A program made the position numbers and the translations under genes. This document shows positions 36,101 through 47,025 of a stretch of DNA of 64,000 nucleotides, piece after piece (the first letter of the stretch is position 1; the number at the start of each line of letters is the position of its first letter). Below the pieces are notes generated by a model. It saw nothing but the letters and a program-made list of their open reading frames with translations. It was not told the origin of the DNA and did no database searches. The stretch is from Yamagishiella unicocca. Taxonomy: Eukaryota > Chlorophyta > Chlorophyceae > Chlamydomonadales > Volvocaceae. The stretch spans positions 372,001 to 436,000 of the forward strand of contig BDSL01000031.1 in assembly GCA_003116995.1 (NCBI GenBank), written 5' to 3'.

Positions 36101-37608
36101 GGCGCTGCGCCTCTGCGGAGGCGGCAGCGGCGGTGACGCCGGCGGCGGCGGCGGCGGGTCCGTGGGTCGGGCGCACCGCGTCACGCTGCAGTACTGTCTG
36201 TGGGACAAGGTCAAGGAGGTGGAGGTGGGTCCGTCGGGTTGTTTCGGAGCTCGCCCGGGCCAGGCGCGGCTTTCCAACCTTTCTGCGTTCGAGTAGGGCC
36301 TGGCGCGGCTTTCCAACTTTCTGCGTTCGAGTCGGGCCTGGCGCGGCTTTCCAACCTTTCTGCGTTCGAGTCGGGCCTGGGGATAAGTCCAGCAAGTCCA
36401 ATGGGAAGTTGGGTTTGGTGATGTAGTTCCGGAGCTGCATCAGAGGATGGGCCCGGGTTTTAATGGATGGGATGGATTTAGGTGTTGCTGTGCTCTTACC
36501 CGCGCCTCCACCACCATCTCCCCCCGGCCCCCGACCTCCGCAGTCAATGGACGTGCGTCAGCTGACCCACCTAGCCAAGCTGGCGGCGGTGCTGGTAGCC
36601 AGGTTCGCTCTGTCCCTGTCGCTGCTGAAGGTGAGTGACGGCGCGGCTGAAGCAACAGCTCGACCGTACGACCATGTACAGCACACGGCATCCAGCAGCG
36701 CCGACGCATGCCGTACGGCATCTATGCGCAGCGAAATCGATCATGCGTTCGGCTGGCTCAAAACGCGTCGGCTGCCCCCGCTCCCATCCAACGCACCAAC
36801 CATCCCATTCTAACCGAATACCTGCCAACCGTCAACTGCTGCCGCACGCGACCTCCAGGTGGTTGACTGGTCCGACCTCAGTGCCAAGCAGCTCTTCACG
36901 TGGCGCGTCTTCCTGCAGCACCTGCTGAGCAGCTGCAAGACTGCTGGTGCGGGTGGTTGGCTGCCGCTGCTTCTCATGCTGCTACTACTGCTGCTGCTGC
37001 TGCTGGGGGAAACACAGTCTACTTAGAGACGCACAGTCCTTAACTAACTGTTGGCGCCGTAGCGGCACGGAGTGCAGATCGCCTGTTCCTGGCAGGTTGT
37101 TTATTGCTTCACTCTCTATCGCCCTGGTCTCCCCTGTCCTGCCCTGTGCCCTGCCCTGCCCTGCCCTGCCCTGCCCTGTGACCTGCCATCCCCACGCCGC
37201 TGCAGGCGACGTGAAGGAGATCTTCGCCCGCGTGTCCGCACAGCCCAAGGTACGGCAGTGTGCCTGGAACGGCAGTATGGCAGCTGGCCTGGTGCGGCAG
37301 CATAATCTTGTACCCGGTCTGCCGCTTGCGTGCGCGTGCCGTGTCGTAACCCTAACCCCCTTCCCCCCTCCGCCCCCCTCCCCTCGTCCTGTCCCTTCCC
37401 CTCTCCGGCCCCCTCTCCTCTCCGCCCCCTTCAGACCCTCTCCCCGCTCATCTCCGGCCTGCTCCTCTTCTTGCGCTCCTCCTTCGCGCCCTGGGCCGCC
37501 ACCCGGCTTGAGCCCGGACCCGACTCGGACGAGCTGCTGCGTCGCACCCGTGTGGCGGAGAGGGAGCTGGCGGCGGGCGCCTCGGCGGCCGCGGCGGTGG
37601 TCATGTGA
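30156..37608 (+). CDS. NOM1: NOM1/Sgd1-type nucleolar protein with MIF4G and MA3 domains
   Basis: Exons: 30156-30638, 31147-31422, 31609-31644, 31806-32773, 33179-33284, 33626-33783, 33975-34122, 34347-34437, 34742-35044, 35195-35424, 35650-35694, 36018-36224, 36544-36630, 36859-36946, 37206-37249, 37435-37608; 1,147 aa. Order: Arg/Gly-rich N-terminus (DRGRGGGRGRSSSRGRGRGY); ARLAKRLGKSKK; long Asp/Glu tract (about 340-560); MIF4G repeats (GLVNRLAEVNLQPISRDIVE, ANLVTLLSYCYSAGLV, LIIDIKNNK); QRMNTDARRAVFVAIMGSE; and MA3 (REIVRVLADCCLGEKVWNPY, LSLSLLKVVDWSDL). The order and spacing match metazoan NOM1 and yeast Sgd1, which act in the nucleolus in small-subunit ribosome maturation and bind DEAD-box helicases through MIF4G. 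The acidic and RGG-like regions suit a nucleolar location. Intron 6 may use a GC donor (AG/GCAAGC at 33784); GT at 33793 with acceptor 33982 also keeps frame. The start has a GCC-ATG context. Confidence 0.92.
30718..30892. repeat. 17-bp minisatellite in NOM1 intron 1
   Basis: About ten copies of CTGCAGGGAGGGTTGTG. Three units (51 nt) give a 17-residue periodic frame rich in Cys and Gly in all frames. That frame is an intronic artefact between exons 1 and 2. Confidence 0.88.
33846..33962. repeat. 12-bp tandem repeat in NOM1 intron 6
   Basis: Alternating CTGTCGCTGCCT and CTGTCGCTGCCG/T units form the pyrimidine-rich stretch leading to the acceptor at 33974. Confidence 0.75.
35700..35758. repeat. 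(GGTT)n microsatellite in NOM1 intron 11
   Basis: About 13 uninterrupted GGTT units immediately downstream of the donor at 35695. Confidence 0.9.
36272..36382. repeat. Tandem repeat of about 39-40 bp in NOM1 intron 12
   Basis: Nearly three copies containing TTTCTGCGTTCGAGTCGGGC and GGCGCGGCTTTCCAAC. Confidence 0.8.
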
Positions 37609-39386
37609 TGGGCGCAACAGCCACCGACGGATACACGGATGGGCGCGCGGGGGCCGCACGGGCTGGTGGTGCGACAGCCGTTGGCAAATACGGCCGCACA
37701 GTGTCGTACAGTAACGGTGCACTTGTACGACGGCGCCATGGGTGGGGTTGAGCTCGATGGCTGCTGCGCGGTGCGATGGTGCATGTTGTAGTGGTGGGCT
37801 CCGGACGGAGGTAATAAATAAACTGGGGGGGGGGCATTGGGCGCCGCGAACGCTTGGTCTGCCAGCCGTCCCTAGTGGGCTAGCAGCTAGGATGACTGAC
37901 GATGACTTATTGGGGTCAGGTTGGTATCGTAACCAAGATCCGACTGGCCATAATGCAGTACGCAGCCAGAACTGACCTCGCCAGCTGGTTGCTCGAGCGG
38001 CGTTGTAACATAATGGGAAGGCTGTTGGCGCTCGCACCAACGAAGGCTGCTGTGGGGCAGGGCAAGGCAATTGGCTGCGTGCCGAATCATCTGAGGCATG
38101 TTCCAGCTACCTACATACCGTATCCGAATTCGTGCGTGAAGGAATGTGACATATTTGAACTTGAACTTGAACATCATTATTGCTTTAGTCATTCGCATGG
38201 ATCGAGCCGGCTGGGCGCGAAGTTAGGTTAGGTTGTTGCTTGTGTGCGCTGTGCGCCGCGCCCCGGAATCATGGTGTGCGTGGCGCCCCCCACCCACCAG
38301 GGCCGCGGGCGGAGCTCCTTTCCCGCCCTCCCGCCAGCTCCGCATCCCCCCACGTCCTCCCGCTGCTGCTGCTGCCGCCCGCTGCTGCTAATGCTGCGGC
38401 TTTCGCGGCCGTCGCGGCCGTCATCATTGGGTGTGCGTGGCGCCCCGGAATCATGGTACGTATGCCAGGGCCCTACAGGGGCCTGACATTGGATTGGCCA
38501 GCCTAAACGCTCTCAGGGCCGCAAATATGGGCACACTCACGCGCAACGCCTAGTAAATATGTGGTACGACGTATGCATTTTTGTCCATTTTAAAAACTAT
38601 AACGACACGCACGTAACTTGCACATCAGGTGCCGGTTCCGATACCACCCGCTGTGTAAAGGGTACGGGCGGACGGCCAAAGCCGACATGAGGTGTTCACG
38701 GTCGCGGCCGGCATGCCATTCTTGCTGCCTCGGACTTACGGTCACATTCCGAAGATGCCGCGTTATCAGCCCAGCACCTGCGAGTTCTTCACGCCCAGAG
38801 CGTTCCCAAGGCACCCAAGGGTTCAGCTACCCATCTTTCATCCTACACAAGCCGTTTGCCTTACGGATTTGGATCAGGCTCAGGGGTAGGTACGGCATGT
38901 TCTCAACTTGGATCGGGCTTAGGGGTGAAGTACGGCATGCCCTGGGGCTCGGGTTCGAGGTTGACGTACTGCATGTTGTTGATGCCGCACCTCTTCCCCC
39001 TCCAGTAGCGGGTGAAACCAACTCCGTTCGGCTCTTGCAGCTGGCACACCCCCATCCGCAAGCAAAGGAGGCAGCGCCTTGCTCTTGGCAGGTTTACTCT
39101 TCGGCCGGGGGGCCTGGTGCGGACGTCAAGTATTGCAGGATTGCATCTGGCTGCAGGTAGAAGCTTTGTTGGTTTTGTGGTAATTTGCGAATCCATACCA
39201 TCCATTGCACCCAAACTTCAGTCACGCGGTGACAACGAAGTTGGCGACCATGGTGGCCCGTCAGTTAGTCTATGCAAATGCTGAAATGCAGCTAGATAAC
39301 CCCGGCAAGCCGGCCGGAGTTCTCCTTGATAATCCCGATAACTATTCTGTGCAAGAAGTAGTTCACAAGTTCTCACACTCCTGGCT
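37609..39386. other. Intergenic between NOM1 and the Rieske oxygenase
   Basis: No supported gene. The second half (about 38560-39386) is less GC-rich. A short imperfect duplication (GGATCAGGCTCAGGGG / GGATCGGGCTTAGGGG) lies at about 38870-38935. An upstream exon of the oxygenase could be hidden here. Confidence 0.45.
38004..38008 (+). promoter_or_regulatory. Candidate TGTAA 3'-end signal for NOM1
   Basis: TGTAA is the usual polyadenylation signal in volvocine algae. This copy lies about 400 bp after the NOM1 stop. An AATAAATAAA-like stretch at about 37812-37821 is nearer and is an alternative. Confidence 0.35.
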
Positions 39387-42300
39387 ATGCTTGTTGGCGG
39401 AGTCGTCGGACTCAACTGGCCAAATGCACCGCTTGCTCCGCGGTTGCAGTGCCGTCGGCGTATTCATCGACATCATGGTATAGACACTTATCAGAGGAGC
39501 GTGTTTACGAAACCCGTCGCGCATTTCAAAGCAACACCATGCGCGCTGCAACATAACTCTTGGCCGACTCGGGCGAACCGGCTGGGGACGCAGTCCTCAG
39601 TCGCCACCGATTCACGTGCATCGACACTAAATGTTGATGAAGTCGAGCGCAGCGCGCCGCAGCCTCCACAGGAGCTGCAGTCGTTCGCCTGGACCGAACA
39701 ATGGTATCCGGTTGGCTTCCTTGTGGACTTGCCAACCCACGAGCCAATACCGTTCTCCCTATTTGACACAAAGCTGGTAGTCTGGTGCGTCGCGACGCGT
39801 CCTCACCAACTCCCTTAACATCCCAATCCCACCTGGCAAACACACGTCCCAGCACCGCTGCCACCACCACAAAAATATTCGCTCCCAAAACTTTTGACTG
39901 CGGGTCTTTATCCCTGTCCGTTCACCCATATCGTCGACCACGCAGGCACCAGGGAGAAGGTCGCTGGGCCTGCATGGCTGACGAATGCCCGCACCGCCGC
40001 GCGCCGCTGAGTCGCGGCCGCCTGCACCGCCCCACGCCTCCGCCATCACCTGCCACAGCAACAGCCCCCACCCCCCCTGGAGCCCTCCTGGAGTGCGCCT
40101 ACCACGGCTGGCAGTTCGATGCTAGCGGCACCTGCGTACGGCTGCCGCAGCTACTGCCGCCCGGCTATGCGGCCACCACGGTAGCTACTACAGCCAACGA
40201 TGGCACGTCGGAGGCGGCGGCGGGGGATTCGGCAATGGCCAAGGCGGGGACAGCAGCTGGTACCGGAGGAGGCGGTGGCGGCGCTCTGCAGCCGGTTTCG
40301 GTTCGTTCAGTGAGGCCGCCTAGGTCTTGCGGGGGCCAGGCCTATCCCACAGCGGTGGCGCAGGGCATGCTGTGGGTGTGGTACGGCAGTAGCAGCAGCG
40401 GCAGTAGCGGCGGTGGTGGTGGCGCAGCGCCGGATGAGTCGACGATCCCGCTGGACTTCGCGGAGCAGGGTGCGAGCGAGGTGGCGGCTGGGGTGCAGCG
40501 GGGCGGCTTCTGCAGGGTGCCAGCTGTGGCGCTGCGGCGGGTTTTACCTAACGGGCCCTTGTCTGCATTTCGGAGCTGTCTCGGACGCCCTTTACAGCCC
40601 CGTTCCGGCTTTGCCCGTCGCAAATCATCCATGACAGTACTCGGGATATGTTTAATGATATATGATGTTTGGTGGTGCGTAATGATCCCTTCGCCCCGCC
40701 TTCCAAACCCCATATTCCCCGCTTGTATGTAGTACCGACCTTCCCGTCTTGTCGGTTTATCGGTGAACTAACTCCCCAATGCGCACCCCCCGCCAGTGCT
40801 ACCAAACTGTCCTCTTCTGCCGGTGAACCGGTTGACTCTTTGCGGCACGAATCCCGTTAGTAACACCGTGTTTCCCTCATTTGGCGGCTCACCGGGGGAC
40901 ACCCTCCTGCCGTGTCGAATTCCCGCCAAAACCAAGCTTGGTTCGAACTACCCGCTCACTCTCTACCCGTCCCACCCCGCCCGCCACTCCGAGGCCGGCA
41001 GGCGTACGGCAGGGTCAGGACTGGGCGCTTGTGGACGTGTTTACCCGGGACTTCCCGTACGACTGGGAGACGATGGTGGGCGATCGATATCCCAGGGGCG
41101 AGGGAGGGGGCTTGGCGTGTGACGCGAACAGGGGGGTGGGGTAGATGTGTGAGTTACTGCTTGATCGTACATTGGGTTTTACGACACGGGAGCGCTTACC
41201 TGCACTTGGCGTCTTGCCTGGGGCCCCACGGCGGCAGGCGAGGTGTGACTCGAGTGGGGCTGTGGTGTAGCTGCTTGCTGGTGGGGAGGGGGAGGGAGTG
41301 TGCGAGTCGCGGCAGCAGCAGCCGGGGTCTGCGGACTGCAGTGAAGCGGTTCAAGCCTGAAGGAGAGGGCAGCGGGCATGCCGCCATCTGCTGATAGCGT
41401 CTCTCAGGCTGCCCCCGTCCCTTCCCCTCCAGCCTGTCTCTACCTGCCTCGCTGCCCGCATTTCGCTGCCTCCACCATCTTCCACTCAGGCCTGCCCTGT
41501 CTTGTGCTGCTGCCGCCGCAGGTCGAGAACGTAGTGGACCCGGCGCACGTCGCCTTCGCGCACGACGGCACGGGTCAGGGGCTGGATCGCCACGCGGCGC
41601 CCCCCCTGGAGCTGCAGGTGCGCTGGGGGCTGTGGGGGCTAGCGCGCGAGGGGCCGCTGCCTGCGTGTCGGCGCCGCAGCGACTGACATGTATAGTAAGC
41701 AGGAAGGGTTTAGGGAAGCGAAATGACTCCGATTACCTACCGCAGGAAGGGTTTAGGGTTTAGCGTTTAGGGAAGCGAAATGACGCCGATTACCTACCGC
41801 AGGAAGGGTTTAGGGTTAAGCGTTTAGGGAAGCGAAATGACTCCGATTACCTACCGCGCTCATGCGCGCGCGAGTTGTGGGTTTGTCGTGGGAGGGGTTG
41901 CTGAAGCCGTGATGCTGACTCCGGAGGGCCTACCCGAGCATACATCGCTCGACTGGACCCTAACCCGACCCTACGCCTGGTTGTGTCTTTTAGCGGGTCG
42001 ACTCAAATTCTACCCCACCGCCGCCACCTCAATCCCCCTGACCGCGTCCAACCCTCCCACCCCACCCTGGAGCTCTTCAGTTGCTGCGGTCAGGGCCGGA
42101 GGGCTTCACTGGGAGGTATGGTACCCCACAGCAGGGGGGCTGGCGGTCTGGCCGGGGGAGGGCGGGGGCTATAGAAAAGAAGGGCGGGGAGGGGTTGGCG
42201 CCCGCCCTCTGGGGCTGCGTTGCGGGGGCTGCTTGGCACGGTCACCAAACCGGTGGGCAAGATTTCGCAGTGCACAGCACACCATAAGACCCCGACTTCC

Positions 42301-45182
42301 GTCCTCGTTCCCGTCCTCACGACGCCCCTCTTGCTTGCTGCTGCTGCTGCTGCCCCCCGTGTGACTTTGTGGAGCCTTCAGATTCCGAGGCGTCCGGACG
42401 GCACCGCCGCAGTCCCCCTCGCCGCCGCCACCGCCGGACGGTGCCGGCGCTGACGGCACCAGCGGCGGCACAGCTGCCTCGTCGCCATCGCTCCCAGCCC
42501 CGCCAGCCCCGCCCGCCCCCTCCTTCCTTCCAGGCGCCTGGTCCGAGGTGGAGTTCCGCGCCCCCTGCCTGGTCAGCATGAGGTTCAGCCTGCCGGGCAA
42601 GGGGGAGGCGGGGCTCGTGCTGTACTGCGTGCCGCTGGGCAGGGGAAGGTGCGAGGCGGGCAGCCTGGGGCGGGCGAGGGGGGGGGGGAAACCCGTGTAC
42701 CCCCGGGGGGGGGGGAGGGGGAAACCGTGTACCCGGCGGGGAATGCGCTGGGGCAGGTGGCGCGCCCCGGCGATATGCTGCCGTGAAAGCCCACGCAATG
42801 TTCCGTCTTCTCCTGTCCTGGCTTCCCGGGTTTCCTCCCAACGCAGCCCCAAACCCCTCCCCTCCCCCGCCGACCATGCGCCCACTATCCTGTCTTTTTC
42901 GTGTCAACGGTTTTCTCGCCATTCCCCCGCACCCCTGCCTTCGGCCCTCCCCGGCCCGGCATACACACGCAACACACGGGCAGGTCCCGCATGATCGCCC
43001 GGCTGCCAAGAAACTTCTCTACCGGTTGGCTGGCGGGGCTGCAGCCGCGCTGGGCGAAGCACCTGCCCCGGATGGCGGTCCTGGACCAGGTGAGCGCGCG
43101 TGCCGGTGTATTTGCGTGTGCGGACGGGGGGGCGTCGCGTATGGATGTGTCGGGGGTGAAATGGGGTGTGAAATGGGGTGTTGTTTCGGGAGGGGCCGAT
43201 GGAAAGGCTTGCGACCTTCCTTTTGCGCAAACCCTGACACGGTGAGAAACCAACCCAGCTGCATCACCCTTGGTTCCACCCCAACCCGCTACCCGCCGCC
43301 GTACTAACTCCCAACCCACCAACCGCAATTGTGACTAGGACATCGACCTGCTGAGGGAGCAGGAAGGCGCCATGGTACGAGCCAGGCTGGCCGGTACGGC
43401 AGGCGCCGGCTTGGCGGGGGAGGGTGAGTGGCGCAGCAGCTACGTCATGCCGGCGCCCGCGGACCGCTTCGTGGTGCAGTTCAGGTAGGCGAGAGTAGGG
43501 GGAGGAGAGGGGGGAGAAGCAGGGGGACAAGCTGGGGGAGAAGCTGGGGAAGAAGAAGGGGGAGAAGAAGGGGGAGAAGCTGGGGAAGAAGAAGGGGGAG
43601 AAGCTGGGGGAGAAGAAGGGGGAGAAGAAGGGGGAGAAGCTGGGGAAGAAGAAGGGGGAGAAGAAGGGGGAGAAGAAGGGGGAGAAGAAGGGGGAGAAGA
43701 AGGGGGAGAAGAAGGGGGAGAAGAAGGGGGAAAACACCCGCGGACCGCGCCGTGGCTTGACTGAGGCGGGATGGGCCGTACATTAGGGGTACGGCAAGCC
43801 TGGGACGATCGCGCGGGCGAGATGGCCGGGGTAGGTGCGGCAGCGTCCGCTTGGGTGCGGCGGCCGCGCGGCGAAGAGCAAGCCGATGTGGGCCGAGCGG
43901 AGGGGTAGCGTCCGCATGGAGATCCAACCCACGCCAGCTTCACGCCGTGCTTGGTACCGGGCCCCGTGTGAGGTGGATGGCTGTCCAACAAAAGGGACGA
44001 ACGAGCTTGTCGCGACGCACTCCTGGTAACGGTGATCCCCGTATGCAGGCAGCAGCTTAGCGGGTGAGGGCCTGAGGCAGCAGACGGAGGGGCTGCCGGG
44101 AAGAAGCAGGCGGGGAAAAGAGACGGGTGCTCCCCTGCCTCCAGGCGCTGGATGGACAAGGCTGGCGGCTCCAGACCCTGGGCGCTGCCGGACTGTACGG
44201 CAGCTGCTGTCGGATTGGCGGCTGGTGCCGGCGGCGGGGACCCTCTGCCCCGGGAGAAGGTACTGGACAGGTGCGTCAGTTTGCCGTTAAAGTTGCGGAA
44301 ATTCCACGACGGAACATTACCGTACCAGCCCAAGTGTGTGGTGGTGAGCACCGCGAGTTGTTCCGATGGGACAGCGGCGCAGCGGAGCCCCGTGTTAGCG
44401 AGGCCACAGACCCGCGGGTCAACGGCTCTAAACCGCCTATGGGGTGCGACCGGGCATGGTGGGTCCCACGATACCACGCTTCAGTTCCCGTACGAAACCT
44501 CATCGCCCAACCCTGTGCCGTACGTATACGGCATCCAGGTACCACTCGCACGTCCGCTCCTGCAGCGCCTGCAGCGGCGCTCTGGCTAACTTTGAGCGCC
44601 TGCGAGGCGCTGCCGCACTCGTCGGCCTCGTAGCGGTGGCGGCGGCGGCGGGCCTGGCGGCAGCAGGGGCGGCGGTGGCCCCCCCGGCCGCTGGCACGTC
44701 TGCAGCTTGGGCCGGCAGCTTGGGCTGGCAGCCACCTGTGATCGCGATGTCGGCGGCGGTGGCTGTGTTTGTGGCGGTGGTGTGCGGGCTTCTGGCTGCA
44801 TGGTCGGGCCGTATGGTGCAGCGCTTCCACTACACGGAGGAGGGGAGGGAGCTTCGGATGAACGAGGACAGGTGGGCCCTGTGGGGTGGAATGCGTGTGG
44901 TTGTGTGAGAGTGTGTGTGTCTGTGTGTGTGTGTTCGGGGGGCGGGGGAGCGGGGGGGAGGAACGAGCGATGACGTGGACTGGGTGGCGCAGGAGAGGAG
45001 GCCACTGCTAGCCGCCGCGGGGGGTCCCCACCGTACGTCTCCGGCTTCCGACCCCGGTTATGACCCCCCACTGCCCGCTGGATGTCCGCCGCGTCTGCAG
45101 GTGGCTCCGGCGGCTGCTGTTCTCGGGCACCAACTCCTTCAACTCCATGGTCGCGCTCACCAACAAGAAGCTAGGGCAGTAG
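39387..45182 (+). CDS. Rieske-type oxygenase, pheophorbide a oxygenase/Tic55/PTC52 family
   Basis: Exons: 39387-39784, 39946-40469, 41002-41075, 41522-41617, 42081-42115, 42382-42648, 42984-43089, 43339-43484, 44145-44270, 44539-44871, 45101-45182; 728 aa, phases consistent. The N-terminal 100 or so residues are Arg/Ser/Ala-rich, as expected for a plastid transit peptide, but the ATG is the least certain point. FAWTEQWYPVGFLVDLP starts the conserved part. The Rieske [2Fe-2S] ligands are C147-P-H149 and C183-A-Y-H186. The mononuclear iron motif is ENVVDPAHVAFAH (E334, D338, H341, H346). The family PaO-type region (GFTGRFRGVR, FSTGWLAGLQPRWAKH) is followed by a C-terminal SCSAC CxxC (C599, C602) and two probable membrane spans (about 615-685). 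Known members are thylakoid or inner-envelope enzymes acting on chlorophyll breakdown products or protochlorophyllide-linked import. Exon 5 is only 35 nt. Which subfamily it belongs to cannot be decided here. Confidence 0.9.
41701..41859. repeat. Tandem repeat with TTTAGGG motifs in Rieske oxygenase intron 4
   Basis: Three copies share AGCGAAATGACTCCGATTAC followed by CTACCGC, and start GAAGGGTTTAGGG. The second and third copies have an extra telomere-like insertion (GGGTTTAGCGTTTAGGG). Confidence 0.8.
43500..43735. repeat. Purine-rich minisatellite in Rieske oxygenase intron 8
   Basis: Units of GGGGGAGAAGAA and GGGGGAGAAGCTGGGGAAGA, 12 to about 18 bp long, over 230 bp. Frames of Gly/Arg or Ser/Pro/Phe repeats across it are artefacts. 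Confidence 0.88.
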
Positions 45183-45305
45183 CCGCAGCAGCGCGGCCGC
45201 GCTGGCAGTAGCAAGCACGATCGTCGTGCCGGGCGCAGCACGATCGTCGTGCCGGCGTTGCGTATTTCGCGCAGTGTTTTCACGAGCGACCGAGCGGCCC
45301 CGCCG

Positions 45306-45361
45306 CATCACAACACAACACAACACAACACAACACAACACAACACAACACAACACAACAC
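45306..45361. repeat. (ACACA)n microsatellite in the oxygenase 3' flank
   Basis: Eleven or so perfect CACAA pentamers, about 125 bp after the stop codon, probably within the 3' UTR. Confidence 0.9.
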
Positions 45362-45413
45362 CGCCCCCCCTTCCGCTGGAGTGGAATGCTGGCCCCTCAT
45401 ACAGTACCTCCTA

Positions 45414-45470
45414 GGCGATGTGCCCGATGGTTCTACCTCTTGGTCTGGAACCCACTGTAACCGCTACAAC
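45414..45470 (+). repeat. Dispersed repeat copy B (GGTCTGGAACCCACTGTAAC family)
   Basis: Shares with copy C (59817-59870, opposite strand) the block CGATGTGCCCGATG, then TACCTCTTGGTCTGGAACCC. It contains a TGTAA at 45456-45460 that could serve as the oxygenase 3'-end signal. Confidence 0.7.
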
Positions 45471-46303
45471 AAGCACCTCCATCCCGTCCAGCGACCCACC
45501 TGCCCGCCGGCACAAATGTGATTACTGCCGCGATGCATCATCCGGTTTACGGTACCTTCATGCATATATACGGGAGGTGGGCTTCACCTGCCTCGTTCAT
45601 CCTGCAGTGTCCTGGCCCCACTGTAACGTGATGCATTTATGCATACGGCCCGTGCATGGATGGGTGCACAGAGGTGCCTTGCCGAAGTGGGCAGTCCATC
45701 CTGTATGCAGTCTGCATGTGGGCCAGCCAGCCAGCCAGTCTGCATACATGTGGGCCAGCCAGCGAGCCGGAGGAGTAATATAACCGCAGCTCGCCCATGC
45801 TGTCTGCCAAGCTCTATCAAATACGTTTCACAATGCCCAATGGCACGAACGGCGTCAGTTGCGCCGCCGACACAAGAGGCGGTGACGTCATCCCACCAGC
45901 TGTCGTACTGGAGATTACATGTCGACCACCTTGAACAGGCTTGGACACGTCGTGGCCGCGGTTGTCTCTATACCAAATGCCAAGGAGTCATTAGTACAGT
46001 GTCATATGTGACCAGCGCGGAAAACGGGCTTTGTATGATGACAGCTGCAGCCTTACGGGGAGCTGTGAGCTGGGACACGGGTGCCAGGAAGTGTGGTTAT
46101 GGAAGGCGTGAAACTTTTCCTAACACATATGCCCGTCTGTGATAATCCAGAGTTGAAACCTTTGTCAACCCTTAGGTGCGTGCCGCTGTGTACTGCCGTT
46201 ACACACTATCTGCTCGTTACCTCTGTCTCGTGACTACATACCGCCAGTTTGGAGGCTCCATGACATGCCTAGCGGTGCCACAAATGCTGAAAAGGTTGTG
46301 AGC

Positions 46304-46917
46304 TCAGTGAATAAAGGCATCCCTGCAATCTGGCAACGCCAAAAGAATGTCCGACTCGTGTGTTTCGTAGGCGGCGACTGACAGCAGGTCAGGGTATAAC
46401 CAGTCGCCGCACAACGGCGGTCGCGACGCGTACCACTGCCTCGGGATCAACAGCTGGCCGACGCGCTTGAGTTGTGCCGGGAGCTTTGAGGCGTCGACCA
46501 CGGGATATGCAGCAGGCAACTTCCTGCCCAGACCCGTGCGCCCGTCGAAGCGGTACTGGCCAAATTCCCAAGGCAACGGGTACTATCATTATCACATAAA
46601 GTTCTTAAGTCGCTTAATTTGCATCAATGCAGGTTTTCTCGGGTTTCAGAAGTACTTCAGAAAGTCCATTCCGTAATCGCTTTCATGCTCTCGGCATGCT
46701 CGTCCATGCACAGACACGCAAGCATATCTTGGCCTGGCCTGTTGCGTGCAAGACCGAGTACCGGTAGCCCACGGTCTACTCTATACCTCAGTACCGTTAT
46801 CGGGCCAGGAATGCGCTCCTGTCTTTTCAAGGGGCATATCACGTTCACCACACCGCCTTGGGTGCCGCCGCAAAGTCGGCCCTTCGCTGCCCTTATGATT
46901 ATCCTGCTCAAACTCAA
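46304..46917 (-). other. Two unassigned minus-strand open stretches, possible exons or a decayed element
   Basis: One open stretch (46917-46657) includes ERIPGPITVLRYRVDRGLPV and ends in a stop. The next (46576-46304) includes PWEFGQYRFDGRTGLGRKLP and GDWLYPDLLSVAAYE and ends in a stop. The composition looks protein-like rather than repetitive, but neither begins with a convincing ATG and no splice junction joins them. I do not recognise the sequence. It could be the end of a gene divergent from the kinase, or a relic. Confidence 0.2.
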
Positions 46918-47025
46918 TTCATCCTCGCGTCATTATGTGCCCAGCTTGTGAGCATTTTGCACTGGCCGCTGACTTACAGCTGCCGCACAGCCGACGCTCA
47001 GCACGTGGAGTGGACTGCACGCACC

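Larger units (their letters stand above)
45183..47025. other. Intergenic between the oxygenase and the CDKL-like kinase
   Basis: Less GC-rich than the coding regions. It contains the CACAA microsatellite, dispersed repeat B, and two minus-strand open stretches at 46304-46917 described separately. No gene can be firmly supported. Confidence 0.45.

Noticed and set aside
43428..44477. Gly/Arg and Ser/Pro/Phe repeat frames
   Set aside because: They cover the purine-rich intronic minisatellite of the Rieske oxygenase; the flanking exons give conserved family sequence.
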